This document shows positions 26,165-34,745 of a DNA stretch of 64,000 bases, one piece after another. Source of the DNA: Candidatus Bathyarchaeota archaeon (GTDB lineage: Archaea > Thermoproteota > Bathyarchaeia > TCS64); assembly GCA_016783455.1 (NCBI GenBank), contig JADHWN010000003.1, forward strand, positions 1-64,000. The letters run 5' to 3'. Each line of letters starts with the position of its first letter. The stretch's first letter is position 1. The notes under the pieces are model-generated. The model saw nothing but the letters and a program-made list of their open reading frames with translations, ran no database searches and was not told where the DNA came from. Made by a program: the position numbers and the translations under genes.

Positions 26165-27109
26165 ATGGAACACATCATAATCGACACTGACCCCGGGGTG
26201 GACGACGCACTGGCGATACTCCTGGCGTTCGCCTCCCCCGAGCTGAATGTGGAGGCAGTGACCATCGTCGTGGGAAACGTCAGCCTCGAACAGGGAAGCG
26301 TCAACGCGCTTAAGCTCCTCGAGTTCCTGGGCGTGGACGACGTACCCGTCGCAGCTGGAGCCGTGAAGCCGATGCTGAGGGGTTCCAGGGACGCCAGGAG
26401 CGTCCACGGGGACACCGGCCTCGGGGAGGCGGTCCTCCCTGAGCCCAGGCTCCGGCTCGACTCGCGGACGGCCGTGGAGGTCATCCTCCAGAAGGCGGAT
26501 GAGTACGAGGGGGAGCTGACCCTGATACCTGTGGGCCCCCTCACGAACATCGCCGCGGCCGTCCTTGCGAGGCCGAGGATCGTGGAGCAGCTGGAGAGGG
26601 TGGTGATCATGGGCGGGGCCTTCGGTCTCACCCCTTACGGGAAGGGGAACGTCAACTCGGTGGCGGAGTTCAACATCTGGCACGACCCCGAAGCCGCCCA
26701 GGTCGTCTTCGACTCGGGCGTCCCGCTGACTGCCGTGGGCCTCGACGTGACCACCGACCCGTCAAACCAGATGTCAAAGGAGATGCACGGCGAGATCGAC
26801 GGGCTTGGAACCGAACGGGCGGGGCTCGTGGCGGATCTCTACAGGGGGAACGTCATGAGGAGGGGGTACGCCAGCCTCCACGACCCGATAGCCGTGGCCG
26901 CGGTCCTCGCGCCCGACATAGTCGGTGTGGAGAGGCACAGGGTGGACGTTGAGTGCGTGAGCGAGCTCTCCAGGGGTCAGACCGTGGTCAAGAGGCGCTT
27001 CCATCGCCCCGCGGACCCCGAAGAGATGAACGTCGACGTCTGCGTCTCCGTCGACGGGGAGAGGTTCCTGGGGCTCGTCATGGACAGGGTCGTCAGGGGC
27101 GTGAGCTGA
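26165..27109 (+). CDS. Inosine/uridine-preferring nucleoside hydrolase
   Basis: 314 residues. The calcium/ribose signature DTDPGVDDALAIL is at residues 6-18 and the active-site strand VIMGGAFG near 150. AEFNIWHDPEAA completes the IU-NH fold. It splits ribonucleosides into base and ribose. The frame extends upstream to 26108, but ATG 26165 starts the family N-terminus. A PfkB kinase gene follows after two bases, which suggests coupled nucleoside or ribose salvage. Confidence 0.92.
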   Translation: MEHIIIDTDPGVDDALAILLAFASPELNVEAVTIVVGNVSLEQGSVNALKLLEFLGVDDVPVAAGAVKPMLRGSRDARSVHGDTGLGEAVLPEPRLRLDSRTAVEVILQKADEYEGELTLIPVGPLTNIAAAVLARPRIVEQLERVVIMGGAFGLTPYGKGNVNSVAEFNIWHDPEAAQVVFDSGVPLTAVGLDVTTDPSNQMSKEMHGEIDGLGTERAGLVADLYRGNVMRRGYASLHDPIAVAAVLAPDIVGVERHRVDVECVSELSRGQTVVKRRFHRPADPEEMNVDVCVSVDGERFLGLVMDRVVRGVS

Positions 27110-27111
27110 GC

Positions 27112-28071
27112 ATGGTGGACCTCATCTGCTGCGGCGCCATCAACTGGGACATCAACCTATTCATGGATAGGCTCCCCCGCACCGGCGAGGAGGTCCCCGT
27201 CAGGGAGATACAGCGGGTCTCCGGCGGGACCGCGGCCAACGTCTCGGTGGCGGCCGCCCGCATCATGGGCCCGGGGAGGGTAGCCTTCATAGGGGCCCTT
27301 GGGGACGACGGGGTAGCCGAGAGGCAGCTGGAGATACTTCGTGACGAGGGCGTGGAGACCTCTGGCATCGTCAGGATACCCGGTGAGGAGTCGGGCCAGG
27401 CCTACATCACCATCGGCGGGGACGGCGAGAACGAGATCCACACCTACTTCGGGGCCAACCTCACGCTGGGGGCGAGCAGCTTCCAGGGACCGGGTATCTC
27501 CAAGCTGGTTACAGGCTCCAAGGTCACCGTGATCATGGATCCTCCTCTTGAGGCGGCTGAGGCGCTCGCGGAGGTCTGCACACGGAACGGGGTGACCGTG
27601 ATCTGGGATCCGGGGGTCTACGCCGAGGAGGGGTTGGACGCGATATCCTCCATCCTGAGGAACGTGGACTACTTCATCCTGAACCACCTGGAGTTCGAGA
27701 ACCTCCTGGGGACCAGCGACCCCGAGGAGATAGGGCGGGTCCTCAACTCTCACAAGCCGGGGATAAAGGCGATAATCAAACGGGGCGACGAGGGCTGCGC
27801 ACTCAGGGAGTGCGCCTCGGGGACGACGATACAGGTGAGCGCCGTCCCCCTTGAGCGGCTTGGGCTGGAGGTGGTCAACACCGTGGGATGTGGAGACGCT
27901 TTCATAGGGGCCTTCGCGGCGACGAAGGTCGAGGGGTTGGACGACATGAGCGCCCTGCGAAGGGGGTGTGCAGCCGGCTCATTCAAGGCGACGAGGAAGG
28001 AGACGAGGGGTGGCCCCACGGCGGCCGAGTTGAAGTCATTACTGGACGAGTGGTCAGGCAACATAATATAA
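27112..28071 (+). CDS. PfkB-family carbohydrate/nucleoside kinase
   Basis: 319 residues. The N-terminal substrate motif GGTAANVSVAAAR and the C-terminal anion-hole motif NTVGCGDAFIGAFAA mark the ribokinase/PfkB fold. Coupling to the nucleoside hydrolase (2-base gap) suggests ribose or a nucleoside as substrate. The long frame upstream to 26953 is out of register with the hydrolase and is discarded; ATG 27112 starts at MVDLICCGAIN. Confidence 0.9.
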   Translation: MVDLICCGAINWDINLFMDRLPRTGEEVPVREIQRVSGGTAANVSVAAARIMGPGRVAFIGALGDDGVAERQLEILRDEGVETSGIVRIPGEESGQAYITIGGDGENEIHTYFGANLTLGASSFQGPGISKLVTGSKVTVIMDPPLEAAEALAEVCTRNGVTVIWDPGVYAEEGLDAISSILRNVDYFILNHLEFENLLGTSDPEEIGRVLNSHKPGIKAIIKRGDEGCALRECASGTTIQVSAVPLERLGLEVVNTVGCGDAFIGAFAATKVEGLDDMSALRRGCAAGSFKATRKETRGGPTAAELKSLLDEWSGNII

Positions 28072-28152
28072 TAGCTGATTATTCAGGGATTATTTCTTCT
28101 CCCTAGTAAAATCTGCGTAAACGTTAAGACGGGCGATGGGGGAGTGGGATGT

Positions 28153-28494
28153 ATGAAGTTAAACCACTACACCGAGATCGAGGAGGCGGAGGTCGGAGCC
28201 CCTGCGAAGGACGTCAAGGTCCGCTGGCTCATCACCGAGGAGATGGGGGCCCCCAACTTCGCCATGAGGAAGTTCACCGTGGCGCCGGGAGGATACACCC
28301 CCAAGCACGTCCACCCCTGGGAGCACGAGACCTACATCGAGTCCGGCGGAGGGATTGTCTTCGGCAACGGGAAGGAGAACGCGATTAAGCCCGGAGACGT
28401 CATCTACGTCCCCCCGGACGAGGAGCACCAGTTCCGGAACACCGGGAAGGAAGACCTCGTCTTCCTCTGCCTCATCCCCCACCAGAAGAAGTGA
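28153..28494 (+). CDS. Cupin-domain protein
   Basis: 113 residues. The metal motifs HVHPWEHETYIESGGG and VPPDEEHQFRNTG are the two cupin boxes, with four probable metal ligands. ATG 28153 is used: a purine-rich GGGGAGTGGGA precedes it. Small single-domain cupins include isomerases, dioxygenases and sugar-binding proteins, so the substrate cannot be given. A second, different cupin lies at 44.5-44.9 kb. Confidence 0.87.
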   Translation: MKLNHYTEIEEAEVGAPAKDVKVRWLITEEMGAPNFAMRKFTVAPGGYTPKHVHPWEHETYIESGGGIVFGNGKENAIKPGDVIYVPPDEEHQFRNTGKEDLVFLCLIPHQKK

Positions 28495-28535
28495 CCCTCC
28501 TTCACCCGGAAATATTTTCTTCTTAACCCCCCATC

Positions 28536-28829
28536 ATGTCAGTGTCCACCATGCCTGAAGCAAGGATCCACCTCCACATCTCCGGGCGCGTCCAGGGAGT
28601 CAGCTACAGGAGCTTCGCCGTGAGGGAGGCCAGGAGCCTGGGATTGACGGGATGGGTGAGGAACCTCCCGGACCGGAGGGTCGAGCTCGTCGCCGAGGGG
28701 GACGAGGCGAGCGTCGAGGACCTTATCTCCCGCTGCTATGAGGGGCCGCCCCTCGCCATAGTCAGGGGCATAGATGTAAGGCGTGAGCCCCCGACGGGAG
28801 ACCTGGACTCCTTCAGGATCAGATACTGA
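28536..28829 (+). CDS. acyP: Acylphosphatase
   Basis: 97 residues. The phosphate loop with catalytic Arg is GRVQGVSYRSF and the catalytic Asn lies in GWVRNLPDRRVE. It hydrolyses acyl phosphates. The usual VQGVFFR is VQGVSYR here. Two in-frame ATGs (28536, 28551) are possible; the later gives an N-terminus closer to the family. Confidence 0.93.
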   Translation: MSVSTMPEARIHLHISGRVQGVSYRSFAVREARSLGLTGWVRNLPDRRVELVAEGDEASVEDLISRCYEGPPLAIVRGIDVRREPPTGDLDSFRIRY

Positions 28830-28837
28830 TTGAAGAT

Positions 28838-28857
28838 TCCGGCTGAATGGAGCCGGA
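28838..28857. promoter_or_regulatory. Inverted repeat upstream of small winged-helix gene
   Basis: TCCGGCT-N6-AGCCGGA is a perfect 7-bp inverted repeat. It is followed directly by GATAAAAAG, a TATA-like element about 20 bases before the ATG at 28883. It may be an operator for the small regulator (autoregulation) or a weak terminator hairpin of the acylphosphatase gene. Confidence 0.45.
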
Positions 28858-28882
28858 TGAGATAAAAAGTTGGTAACGTAAC

Positions 28883-29122
28883 ATGGATGGGATGGACTAC
28901 AGGCGCCTGGAGGGGGACGAGGCCGTGGACCACATACTCCAGGTCCTCAGGGAGGCGGGGAGGCCCCTCACCACGAAGGAGGTCCAGGAGGAGACCGAGA
29001 AGAGGCGGGTGCAGTGCCCCGACTCCACGGTGGTCTTCCTGAACAGGCTACGCAGGAAGGGCGTCATCGAGGGGGAGCGCTCCAGGGAGAGGCGCGGCTG
29101 GGTCTGGTGGGTCCAGCCCTAG
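28883..29122 (+). CDS. Small winged-helix DNA-binding protein (putative)
   Basis: 79 residues. HILQVLREAGRPLTTKEV, TVVFLNRLRRKGVIEGE and a basic wing SRERRGWVWWV fit a single winged-helix domain. It is strongly charged and has no other domain. An inverted repeat sits just upstream. The stop overlaps that of the convergent DsrH-like gene through CTAG. Partner genes and DNA targets are unknown. Confidence 0.7.
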   Translation: MDGMDYRRLEGDEAVDHILQVLREAGRPLTTKEVQEETEKRRVQCPDSTVVFLNRLRRKGVIEGERSRERRGWVWWVQP

Positions 29123-29397
29123 GTCCAGGAGACGATCTTCTCGCAACCCTCGATGAGCCGCACCCAACCATTAAAATCCACCTGCTTCACGCCGTCGACG
29201 ACCTCAGCATCGGCATCCAGGCAGCTTATACTACTGGCGAAACTCATCCGCCTCACCAACTTCTCATCGGCAGCGTTCCCAACGCCACCCTGAACGAAGA
29301 TGACATGGACCTCCTCCCCCTGAGCGACGAGTCCCTCCAATGTGACCAGGAGGGTCTCCGTCTCAAGGGGTCTCCCGACTACGAAAAGAGTGCCCAT
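29119..29397 (-). CDS. DsrH/TusB-like sulfur-relay protein (putative)
   Basis: 92 residues. The N-terminal GTLFVVGRPLETE and the C-terminal ending GCEKIVSWT resemble DsrH/TusB, where the last residues typically read I-S-W. A Cys in SCLDADAEVVDGV is at the place of the relay Cys or nearby. It is the third gene of a DsrE-DsrF-DsrH-like trio, 11 bases after its neighbour. Such heterohexamers carry sulfur in tRNA thiolation or sulfur oxidation; here the role is open. ATG 29397 is used instead of the upstream extension to 29433. Confidence 0.65.
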   Translation of the reverse strand: MGTLFVVGRPLETETLLVTLEGLVAQGEEVHVIFVQGGVGNAADEKLVRRMSFASSISCLDADAEVVDGVKQVDFNGWVRLIEGCEKIVSWT

Positions 29398-29408
29398 ACA
29401 TCGCCCTC

Positions 29409-29717
29409 CTAGTAGGCCACCACGGCCTTGCACTCCCCCATCATCCCCGCGAGCTCGTCAAAGGTCACGGGCGTCACGTCCAGCCCCAGGTCTATCTCAA
29501 CCATGGAGGCGTCGAGGGCGTAGAGCCCCGCCATGTCGGAGGCCGTGGTGAGGTAGTCCCTCATCAGAGCGTCCTTCAGTGCTCCCTCCCTCAGGACCCC
29601 CATCCCGTCGTCCACGAAGACTATGATGGGGGGCTGGTCCATCCCCAGCATCGCAGCGACCAGCCGGAGCCCCTCCTCCACCCTGTGGGAGCCCTCGCCC
29701 CGGCTGAAGATCACCAT
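29409..29717 (-). CDS. DsrF/TusC-like protein (putative)
   Basis: 102 residues. VIFSRGEGSHRVEEGLRLVAAM, a PPIIVFVDDGMGVL strand and the C-terminal CKAVVAY fit the DsrE/DsrF fold. The pattern is weak but consistent with the flanking genes. It lies 8 bases after the DsrE-like gene and 11 before the DsrH-like gene, so the three are one operon. Confidence 0.6.
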   Translation of the reverse strand: MVIFSRGEGSHRVEEGLRLVAAMLGMDQPPIIVFVDDGMGVLREGALKDALMRDYLTTASDMAGLYALDASMVEIDLGLDVTPVTFDELAGMMGECKAVVAY

Positions 29718-29725
29718 GAGGGTCG

Positions 29726-30046
29726 CTACCGGTCATCCCCCCCTACGAAGATCATCCTGTCGTGGTCATCCATCAGGTCCACGAGCTCCCCGAGGCTGCT
29801 CATCTCCACTCCTTTGATGAATCCTCCCGAGGAAGGCACCCCACTGGTCGTGACGCTCGTTCGACAGACTAGGAGACGAGACCCACGAGAATGAAATTCA
29901 GTGTAGTCCTCTTCATCGTCCCTGGGAACCAGAAGCCTCACAGATCTGTCGCTGAAGAACAAAGTGACCTCGTGACCCCTGGATAGGGCTGCGTCAGCGA
30001 GCCCCGTCAGGGTGTATTCCGCCTCCTCCGAGTCGGATGAGGCCAC
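29726..30046 (-). CDS. DsrE/TusD-like protein with uncertain start
   Basis: 106 residues from GTG 30046. HEVTLFFSDRSVRLLV and a Cys in LLVCRTSVTTSGV match the DsrE fold and its relay Cys. GVEMSSLGELVDLMDDHDRMIFV closes the domain. The GTG start would delete the first beta strand, because the frame continues upstream as RILLVASS. No ATG, GTG or TTG lies in that upstream part before the stop at about 30104-30106; an ATA at 30053-30055 with GGAGG at 30069-30073 is a candidate start. It is the first gene of the trio. Confidence 0.65.
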   Translation of the reverse strand: MASSDSEEAEYTLTGLADAALSRGHEVTLFFSDRSVRLLVPRDDEEDYTEFHSRGSRLLVCRTSVTTSGVPSSGGFIKGVEMSSLGELVDLMDDHDRMIFVGGDDR

Positions 30047-30143
30047 GAGTAGTATGCGCGTTCCTATTCCTCCAGGTCGTCGCCGTATACTTCGTGGCTG
30101 CGTCTAAATGTTTTACTGGGTAGATCCGGGAAAACGATGGGTC

Positions 30144-31349
30144 TCAATTGGCGTCGAAGTACTCCTTCACAGCCTTCAGCTTCTCCGGGGCGGCGAGGAG
30201 CTCCACCAGCGTCATGCCCAGCGCCTTCGCCCCCACTGTCATGGCCTCCTGCCCCTGCTCCGTCATGGTGGCATCAGCCATCTGGACGCTGTGGCCAGGC
30301 AGCCCCGGCTCACCGACCTTGATGTTGGAGCTCACGACGGGGATGACGTGGGACACGTCACCGAAATCGGACGAGGCCAAGGGCATACCAGTGTACGTCT
30401 CTTTCCAATGCTCGATCTCCAGGCCCTGGGAGGCGTAGTTACCCCACAGGACATCGATGAGGGGCGGGTTCTGCTTCTTGCTGCTGTAGACCCTCCTCTT
30501 CTTGACCTTCACCCTGGCCCCCGTGGCGAGGGCGGCCCCCTCGGCACACCTGGCCACCTTCTCCACCATCTCCTCAAGGTACGCCTCGTCACTACTCCTG
30601 ACCCCGAAGTTACAGACCGCCCTGTCGGGGATGATGTTGGATGCGAGGCCCCCCTCGGTGATTATCCCGCTGATGACGACGTTGGCGTCCCTCCTAGCCT
30701 CCTGCCTCAACATGTGGGTCCCGATGTAGGCCAGGGTCGCCGCGTTTAGAGCATTAACACCGTTGTGTGGGTCAACTGCCGTGTGGGCAGTCTGCCCCTC
30801 GAACTCCATGGAGATCCTCCAGATCCCCAGGAGGCGGGTGCCCACGCTGTAAATGCTCGAGGGATGGCACATCATCGCCGCGTCGACGTCGTCCCAGAAA
30901 CCCTTCTTGGCCAGGATGACCTTGCTCCCTGCGCTGGGCCCTATCCCCTCCTCAGCGGGGGTCCCGACGACCAGAACCTCCCCGTCCAGCTGCTCCATGA
31001 CACTGCTCGCGGCGACGCCCGCCCCAACAGCCGCCGCGGAGATGAGGTTGTGGCCGCACCCGTGCCCCACTCCCGGGAGGGCGTCGTACTCCGCGATGAC
31101 CGCTATCCTCGGCCCCTGGGCCTTGCCCTTGTAAGTGGCGCAGAAGGCCGTGGGTATCCCGTGGAGCTGCCTCTCGACCTGGAATCCGTGGCTCTCCAGC
31201 TCATATGTGAGCAGCTCCGCCGATTTGAACTCCTCGCTCCCCAGCTCGGGGTTCTCGTAGAGGTACCTGCTTATCTCGTGGAGGCGTCCCCTCTGCTCCT
31301 CGACGGCCTCCCTCACAGTCGCTTTTAGCTTGTCAACGTCGACCAACAC
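30144..31349 (-). CDS. M20-family amidohydrolase (AbgB-like)
   Basis: 401 residues. IAEYDALPGVGHGCGHN, GTPAEEG and MMCHPSS give the metal ligands and catalytic Glu of the M20 peptidase family. The dimerisation domain follows with FEGQTAHTAVDPHNGVNALNA. The AEYDALP form is typical of aminobenzoyl-glutamate-hydrolase-like amidohydrolases. The start GTG 31349 gives MLVDVDKLK. The substrate is probably an N-acyl amino acid or a small peptide; not determined. Confidence 0.9.
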   Translation of the reverse strand: MLVDVDKLKATVREAVEEQRGRLHEISRYLYENPELGSEEFKSAELLTYELESHGFQVERQLHGIPTAFCATYKGKAQGPRIAVIAEYDALPGVGHGCGHNLISAAAVGAGVAASSVMEQLDGEVLVVGTPAEEGIGPSAGSKVILAKKGFWDDVDAAMMCHPSSIYSVGTRLLGIWRISMEFEGQTAHTAVDPHNGVNALNAATLAYIGTHMLRQEARRDANVVISGIITEGGLASNIIPDRAVCNFGVRSSDEAYLEEMVEKVARCAEGAALATGARVKVKKRRVYSSKKQNPPLIDVLWGNYASQGLEIEHWKETYTGMPLASSDFGDVSHVIPVVSSNIKVGEPGLPGHSVQMADATMTEQGQEAMTVGAKALGMTLVELLAAPEKLKAVKEYFDAN

Positions 31350-31474
31350 AGTTCACATCTACTATGTCGTTCTACAGAAAATTGTTTCCCAGCGTGAGCC
31401 CCATCGGGGCAGGTCCACACGGGTAAACTTATGAACACTCCAACGGAAATGTATCCCTCAAGGAGATACTGGTA

Positions 31475-34282
31475 TTGGTTAAGCGAGTTTACGCCTTCGG
31501 CGAGGGCAACAAGGAGATGAAGTCCCTCCTCGGGGGGAAGGGCGCGAACCTCTCTGAGATGACCAACATAGGCCTCAGAGTTCCGCCCGGGTTCACGATC
31601 ACGACGAGCACATGCAATGACTTCTTCGAGGCGGGGGGCGAGTTCCCCGAGGGTCTCTGGGAGGAGGTACATGAGCACGTAAAGCTCCTCGAGGGGAAGA
31701 CGGGGAAACGGTTCGGCGACGCGGAGAACCCTCTCCTGCTCTCCGTGAGGAGCGGCGCACCCATCTCCATGCCCGGAATGATGGACACCGTCCTCAACCT
31801 CGGCCTCAACGACGACACGGCACAGGGCCTCATCAATCTCACGGGGGACGAGTGGTTCGTCTACGACGCCTATAGACGCCTCATCACCATGTTCGGGGAT
31901 GTCGTCATGCACCGTGAGAGGGCCAAGTTCGACGACGTCCACAAAGCGGAGAAGGAGAGGGAGGGCGTGAAGGGAGACACCGAGCTCAGCGTCGAAGGCC
32001 TGAAGCGGACGGTGGAGGGCATGAAGGCCGTCTACTTCGAGGAGCTGGGCCATCCCTTCCCAGGGGACCCCATGGACCAGTTGAAGAGATCCATCGCCGC
32101 CGTCTTCAACTCCTGGAACATCCCCCGGGCCATCACCTACCGGAAGGCCGAGGGAATCCCCGACGACATGGGGACCGCCTGCAACACCCAGACAATGGTC
32201 TTCGGGAACATGGGGAACGACTCGGGGAGCGGCGTCATGTTCACACGGGACCCCGGGAACGGCGAGAAGGAGCTCTTCGGTGAGTTCCTGTTCAACGCCC
32301 AAGGGGAGGACGTCGTCGCAGGCATCAGGACCCCTATCAAGCTCGCTGACCTCGAAAAGGCGCAGCCCGAGCTCTACAGGGAGCTCGAAGGGATAGCGGA
32401 GACCTTGGAGATCCACTACACGGACATGCAGGACCTGGAGTTCACCATCGAGAAGGGAGTGCTCTACATCCTCCAGACCCGGACGGGGAAGAGGACCGCA
32501 AGATCCGCTATCAAGATCGCCGTCGACATGGCCAACGAGGGGCTCATCGACAGGGAGACTGCCCTCATGAGGATCACTCCCGACAACATCGACCAGCTCC
32601 TCCACCCCCAGTTCGACCCCGCCTCCAAGGAGGCCGCCGAGGCCAGGGGGGACCTACTCACCGTGGGGCTCAACGCCTCCCCAGGCGCAGCCTCCGGAGT
32701 GGCCATCTTCAACGCCGACAGGGCCGAGGAGAGGGGCAAGGCGGGGGAGAGCGTCATCCTCGTGAGGCCGGAGACCACCCCCGACGACGTCAACGGCATG
32801 ATCGTCTCCAAGGGCTTCCTCACGCAGCACGGCGGCGGGACCTCCCACGCGGCCGTCGTCGCTAGGGGCTGGGGCAAGCCCTGTGTCGCGGGAGCCGAGG
32901 AGATCAGGATAAACGTCCAGGACAATTCCTTCACGGTCAAGGGCCGGAAGTTCAGTGAGGGAGACTGGATATCCGTCGACGGGGCCACCGGCGAGGTCTT
33001 CGCCGGCGTCATCGAGACCATGGTGCCCAACATCGAGGAGGAGGTGGAGATACTCCAGGCCCTGGAGTGGGCCGACGGGGTCAGGAGGCTCGGAGTCAGG
33101 ACCAACGCCGACAACCCCGAGGACTCAGCGAAGGCCCGCCTCTTCGGCGCCGAGGGGATAGGCCTCTGCCGGACCGAGCACATGTTCTTCGACCAGGAGG
33201 GCGAGGAGATAAGCCGGAGGGAGAACATCGTCAAGATGATCCTTCAGTCGGACGCCGCAGCGCCCATCCTCAGAAGTATTGCTGACCTGGAGAACATGCT
33301 CGAGCTCAGCCCAGACGACGAGGCTCTGAAGGAGGAGCTTGCAGGCCTCAGTAAGGAAGCCGACGGCAACTCAGCTGTCAAGGAGTACCGGGCGGCGCTG
33401 GACGCGATCCTCCCCTTCCAGAGGAAGGACTTCGAGGGCATCTTCGAGGCCATGGACGGCCTCCCCGTCATCGTCCGCCTCATCGACCCCCCCATGCACG
33501 AGTTCCTGCCCCCCAGGGAGGAGCTCATAGAGGAGGTCACGAGGCTCAGGTGCACCGGCGAGAACCCCGAGGAGCTCGAGGAGAAGGAGAAGCTGCTCAT
33601 GGTCGTGGAGAGCATGTGGGAGACCAACCCCATGCTGGGCCTCAGGGGCTGCAGAGCCGGCCTCATGTACCCGGGCCTCACCGAGATGCAGACCAGGGCC
33701 ATCTTCGAGGCCGCCTGCAACATGGCGGAGAAGGGCGTCGACGTCCACCCCGAGGTCATGATCCCTCTGACCAGTCACATCAACGAGCTCCAGGCGGAGC
33801 GGGCGAAGCTTGAACGGGTAGCCAGGGAGGTGATGGAGGAGAAAGGCATGGACCTCCACTACATGTTCGGCACCATGATCGAGATACCCAGGGCCGCCCT
33901 GACGGCGGACAAGATAGCCGAGGCATCCGACTTCTTCAGCTTCGGCACCAACGACCTCACCCAGATGACCTTCGGCCTCTCCAGGGACGACGCCGAGGGG
34001 AAGTTCCTCCTCAACTTCGTGGAAAGGGGCCTCCTGCCCGCGAACCCGTTCCAGCAGCTGGACTGGGAGGGGGTGGGCCAGCTCATGGAGATCTGCGTCA
34101 GGAAGGGGAGGGAGACAAACCCCGAGCTGGAGATAGGCATCTGCGGGGAGCACGGCGGGGACCCCCACAGCATCGAGTTCTGCCACATCATCGGCCTCGA
34201 CTACGTCTCCTGCAGCCCCTACAGGGTGCCCATCGCCCGGCTGGCGGCAGCCCAGTCGGAGCTCAAGCACAGGGGCGATTGA
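31475..34282 (+). CDS. ppdK: Pyruvate, phosphate dikinase
   Basis: 935 residues; interconverts pyruvate and PEP with ATP and phosphate. The N-terminal GGKGANLSEM, the phospho-histidine loop GGGTSHAAVVARGWGKP and the PEP-domain motif GICGEHGGDP with its Cys are all present. The C-terminal domain carries an extra charged helical segment of about 45 residues (coding about 33250-33390) between IVKMI and the conserved LPFQRKDFEGIF. TTG 31475 has AGGAGAT upstream. With enolase it supports gluconeogenic or PEP-forming flux in an anaerobe. Confidence 0.95.
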   Translation: MVKRVYAFGEGNKEMKSLLGGKGANLSEMTNIGLRVPPGFTITTSTCNDFFEAGGEFPEGLWEEVHEHVKLLEGKTGKRFGDAENPLLLSVRSGAPISMPGMMDTVLNLGLNDDTAQGLINLTGDEWFVYDAYRRLITMFGDVVMHRERAKFDDVHKAEKEREGVKGDTELSVEGLKRTVEGMKAVYFEELGHPFPGDPMDQLKRSIAAVFNSWNIPRAITYRKAEGIPDDMGTACNTQTMVFGNMGNDSGSGVMFTRDPGNGEKELFGEFLFNAQGEDVVAGIRTPIKLADLEKAQPELYRELEGIAETLEIHYTDMQDLEFTIEKGVLYILQTRTGKRTARSAIKIAVDMANEGLIDRETALMRITPDNIDQLLHPQFDPASKEAAEARGDLLTVGLNASPGAASGVAIFNADRAEERGKAGESVILVRPETTPDDVNGMIVSKGFLTQHGGGTSHAAVVARGWGKPCVAGAEEIRINVQDNSFTVKGRKFSEGDWISVDGATGEVFAGVIETMVPNIEEEVEILQALEWADGVRRLGVRTNADNPEDSAKARLFGAEGIGLCRTEHMFFDQEGEEISRRENIVKMILQSDAAAPILRSIADLENMLELSPDDEALKEELAGLSKEADGNSAVKEYRAALDAILPFQRKDFEGIFEAMDGLPVIVRLIDPPMHEFLPPREELIEEVTRLRCTGENPEELEEKEKLLMVVESMWETNPMLGLRGCRAGLMYPGLTEMQTRAIFEAACNMAEKGVDVHPEVMIPLTSHINELQAERAKLERVAREVMEEKGMDLHYMFGTMIEIPRAALTADKIAEASDFFSFGTNDLTQMTFGLSRDDAEGKFLLNFVERGLLPANPFQQLDWEGVGQLMEICVRKGRETNPELEIGICGEHGGDPHSIEFCHIIGLDYVSCSPYRVPIARLAAAQSELKHRGD

Positions 34283-34285
34283 GTG

Positions 34286-34654
34286 ATGAAAGTTTCGTTG
34301 GACCACATAGGCATCTACGTCAAGGACCTGGAGAGGTCCCTGAACTTCTACGGCGAGTTATTCGGCTTCCCGGAGCACAGCAAACTGAACCTCGGGACCA
34401 CCAAGATCGCATTCCTCGACCTGGGTGGCAGCCTCCTTGAGATCGTTCAGCGGGCTGAGCCCCCTGAGGCCCCCAGCGGGAGCTGGAGCCACCTGGCCTA
34501 CACCACCGATGACTTCGACGGCATGGTGAGCCGCCTGAAGGAGAAGGGGCTGGAGCTGCGGGAGATGACCCTCGGCGACGGCTCCAGGATCGTGTTCTTC
34601 AAGGACCCGGATGGACACGACGTGGAGATAGACGAGAGGGCATTCAACAAGTAG
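34286..34654 (+). CDS. VOC/glyoxalase-fold protein
   Basis: 122 residues. LDHIGIYVKDLERSLNFY at the start and FFKDPDGHDVEIDE at the end are the two halves of the vicinal-oxygen-chelate fold. His 7, the Glu in LLEIV, the His in SHLAY and the Glu in VEID are plausible metal ligands. Glyoxalase I or methylmalonyl-CoA epimerase-like activity is possible. It begins 3 bases after PPDK and is probably co-transcribed. Confidence 0.87.
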   Translation: MKVSLDHIGIYVKDLERSLNFYGELFGFPEHSKLNLGTTKIAFLDLGGSLLEIVQRAEPPEAPSGSWSHLAYTTDDFDGMVSRLKEKGLELREMTLGDGSRIVFFKDPDGHDVEIDERAFNK

Positions 34655-34705
34655 GCCGCCGCCGGTTGCGCGAAGTAATGAGTCTCTAAGCAGTATCACA
34701 AATCC

Positions 34706-34718
34706 ATATTACTAATAT
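34706..34718. promoter_or_regulatory. A/T palindrome in promoter of the 32-residue gene
   Basis: ATATTACTAATAT is a perfect palindrome about the central C. It is 28-40 bases upstream of the ATG at 34746, where a TATA box is expected. Confidence 0.45.
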
Positions 34719-34745
34719 TTACCACTAAACGATATCACGCCCATA

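Noticed and set aside
26953..27111. N-terminal extension of the PfkB kinase
   Set aside because: It overlaps the end of the nucleoside hydrolase in another frame and is Arg-rich as expected of an out-of-frame GC-rich read-through.
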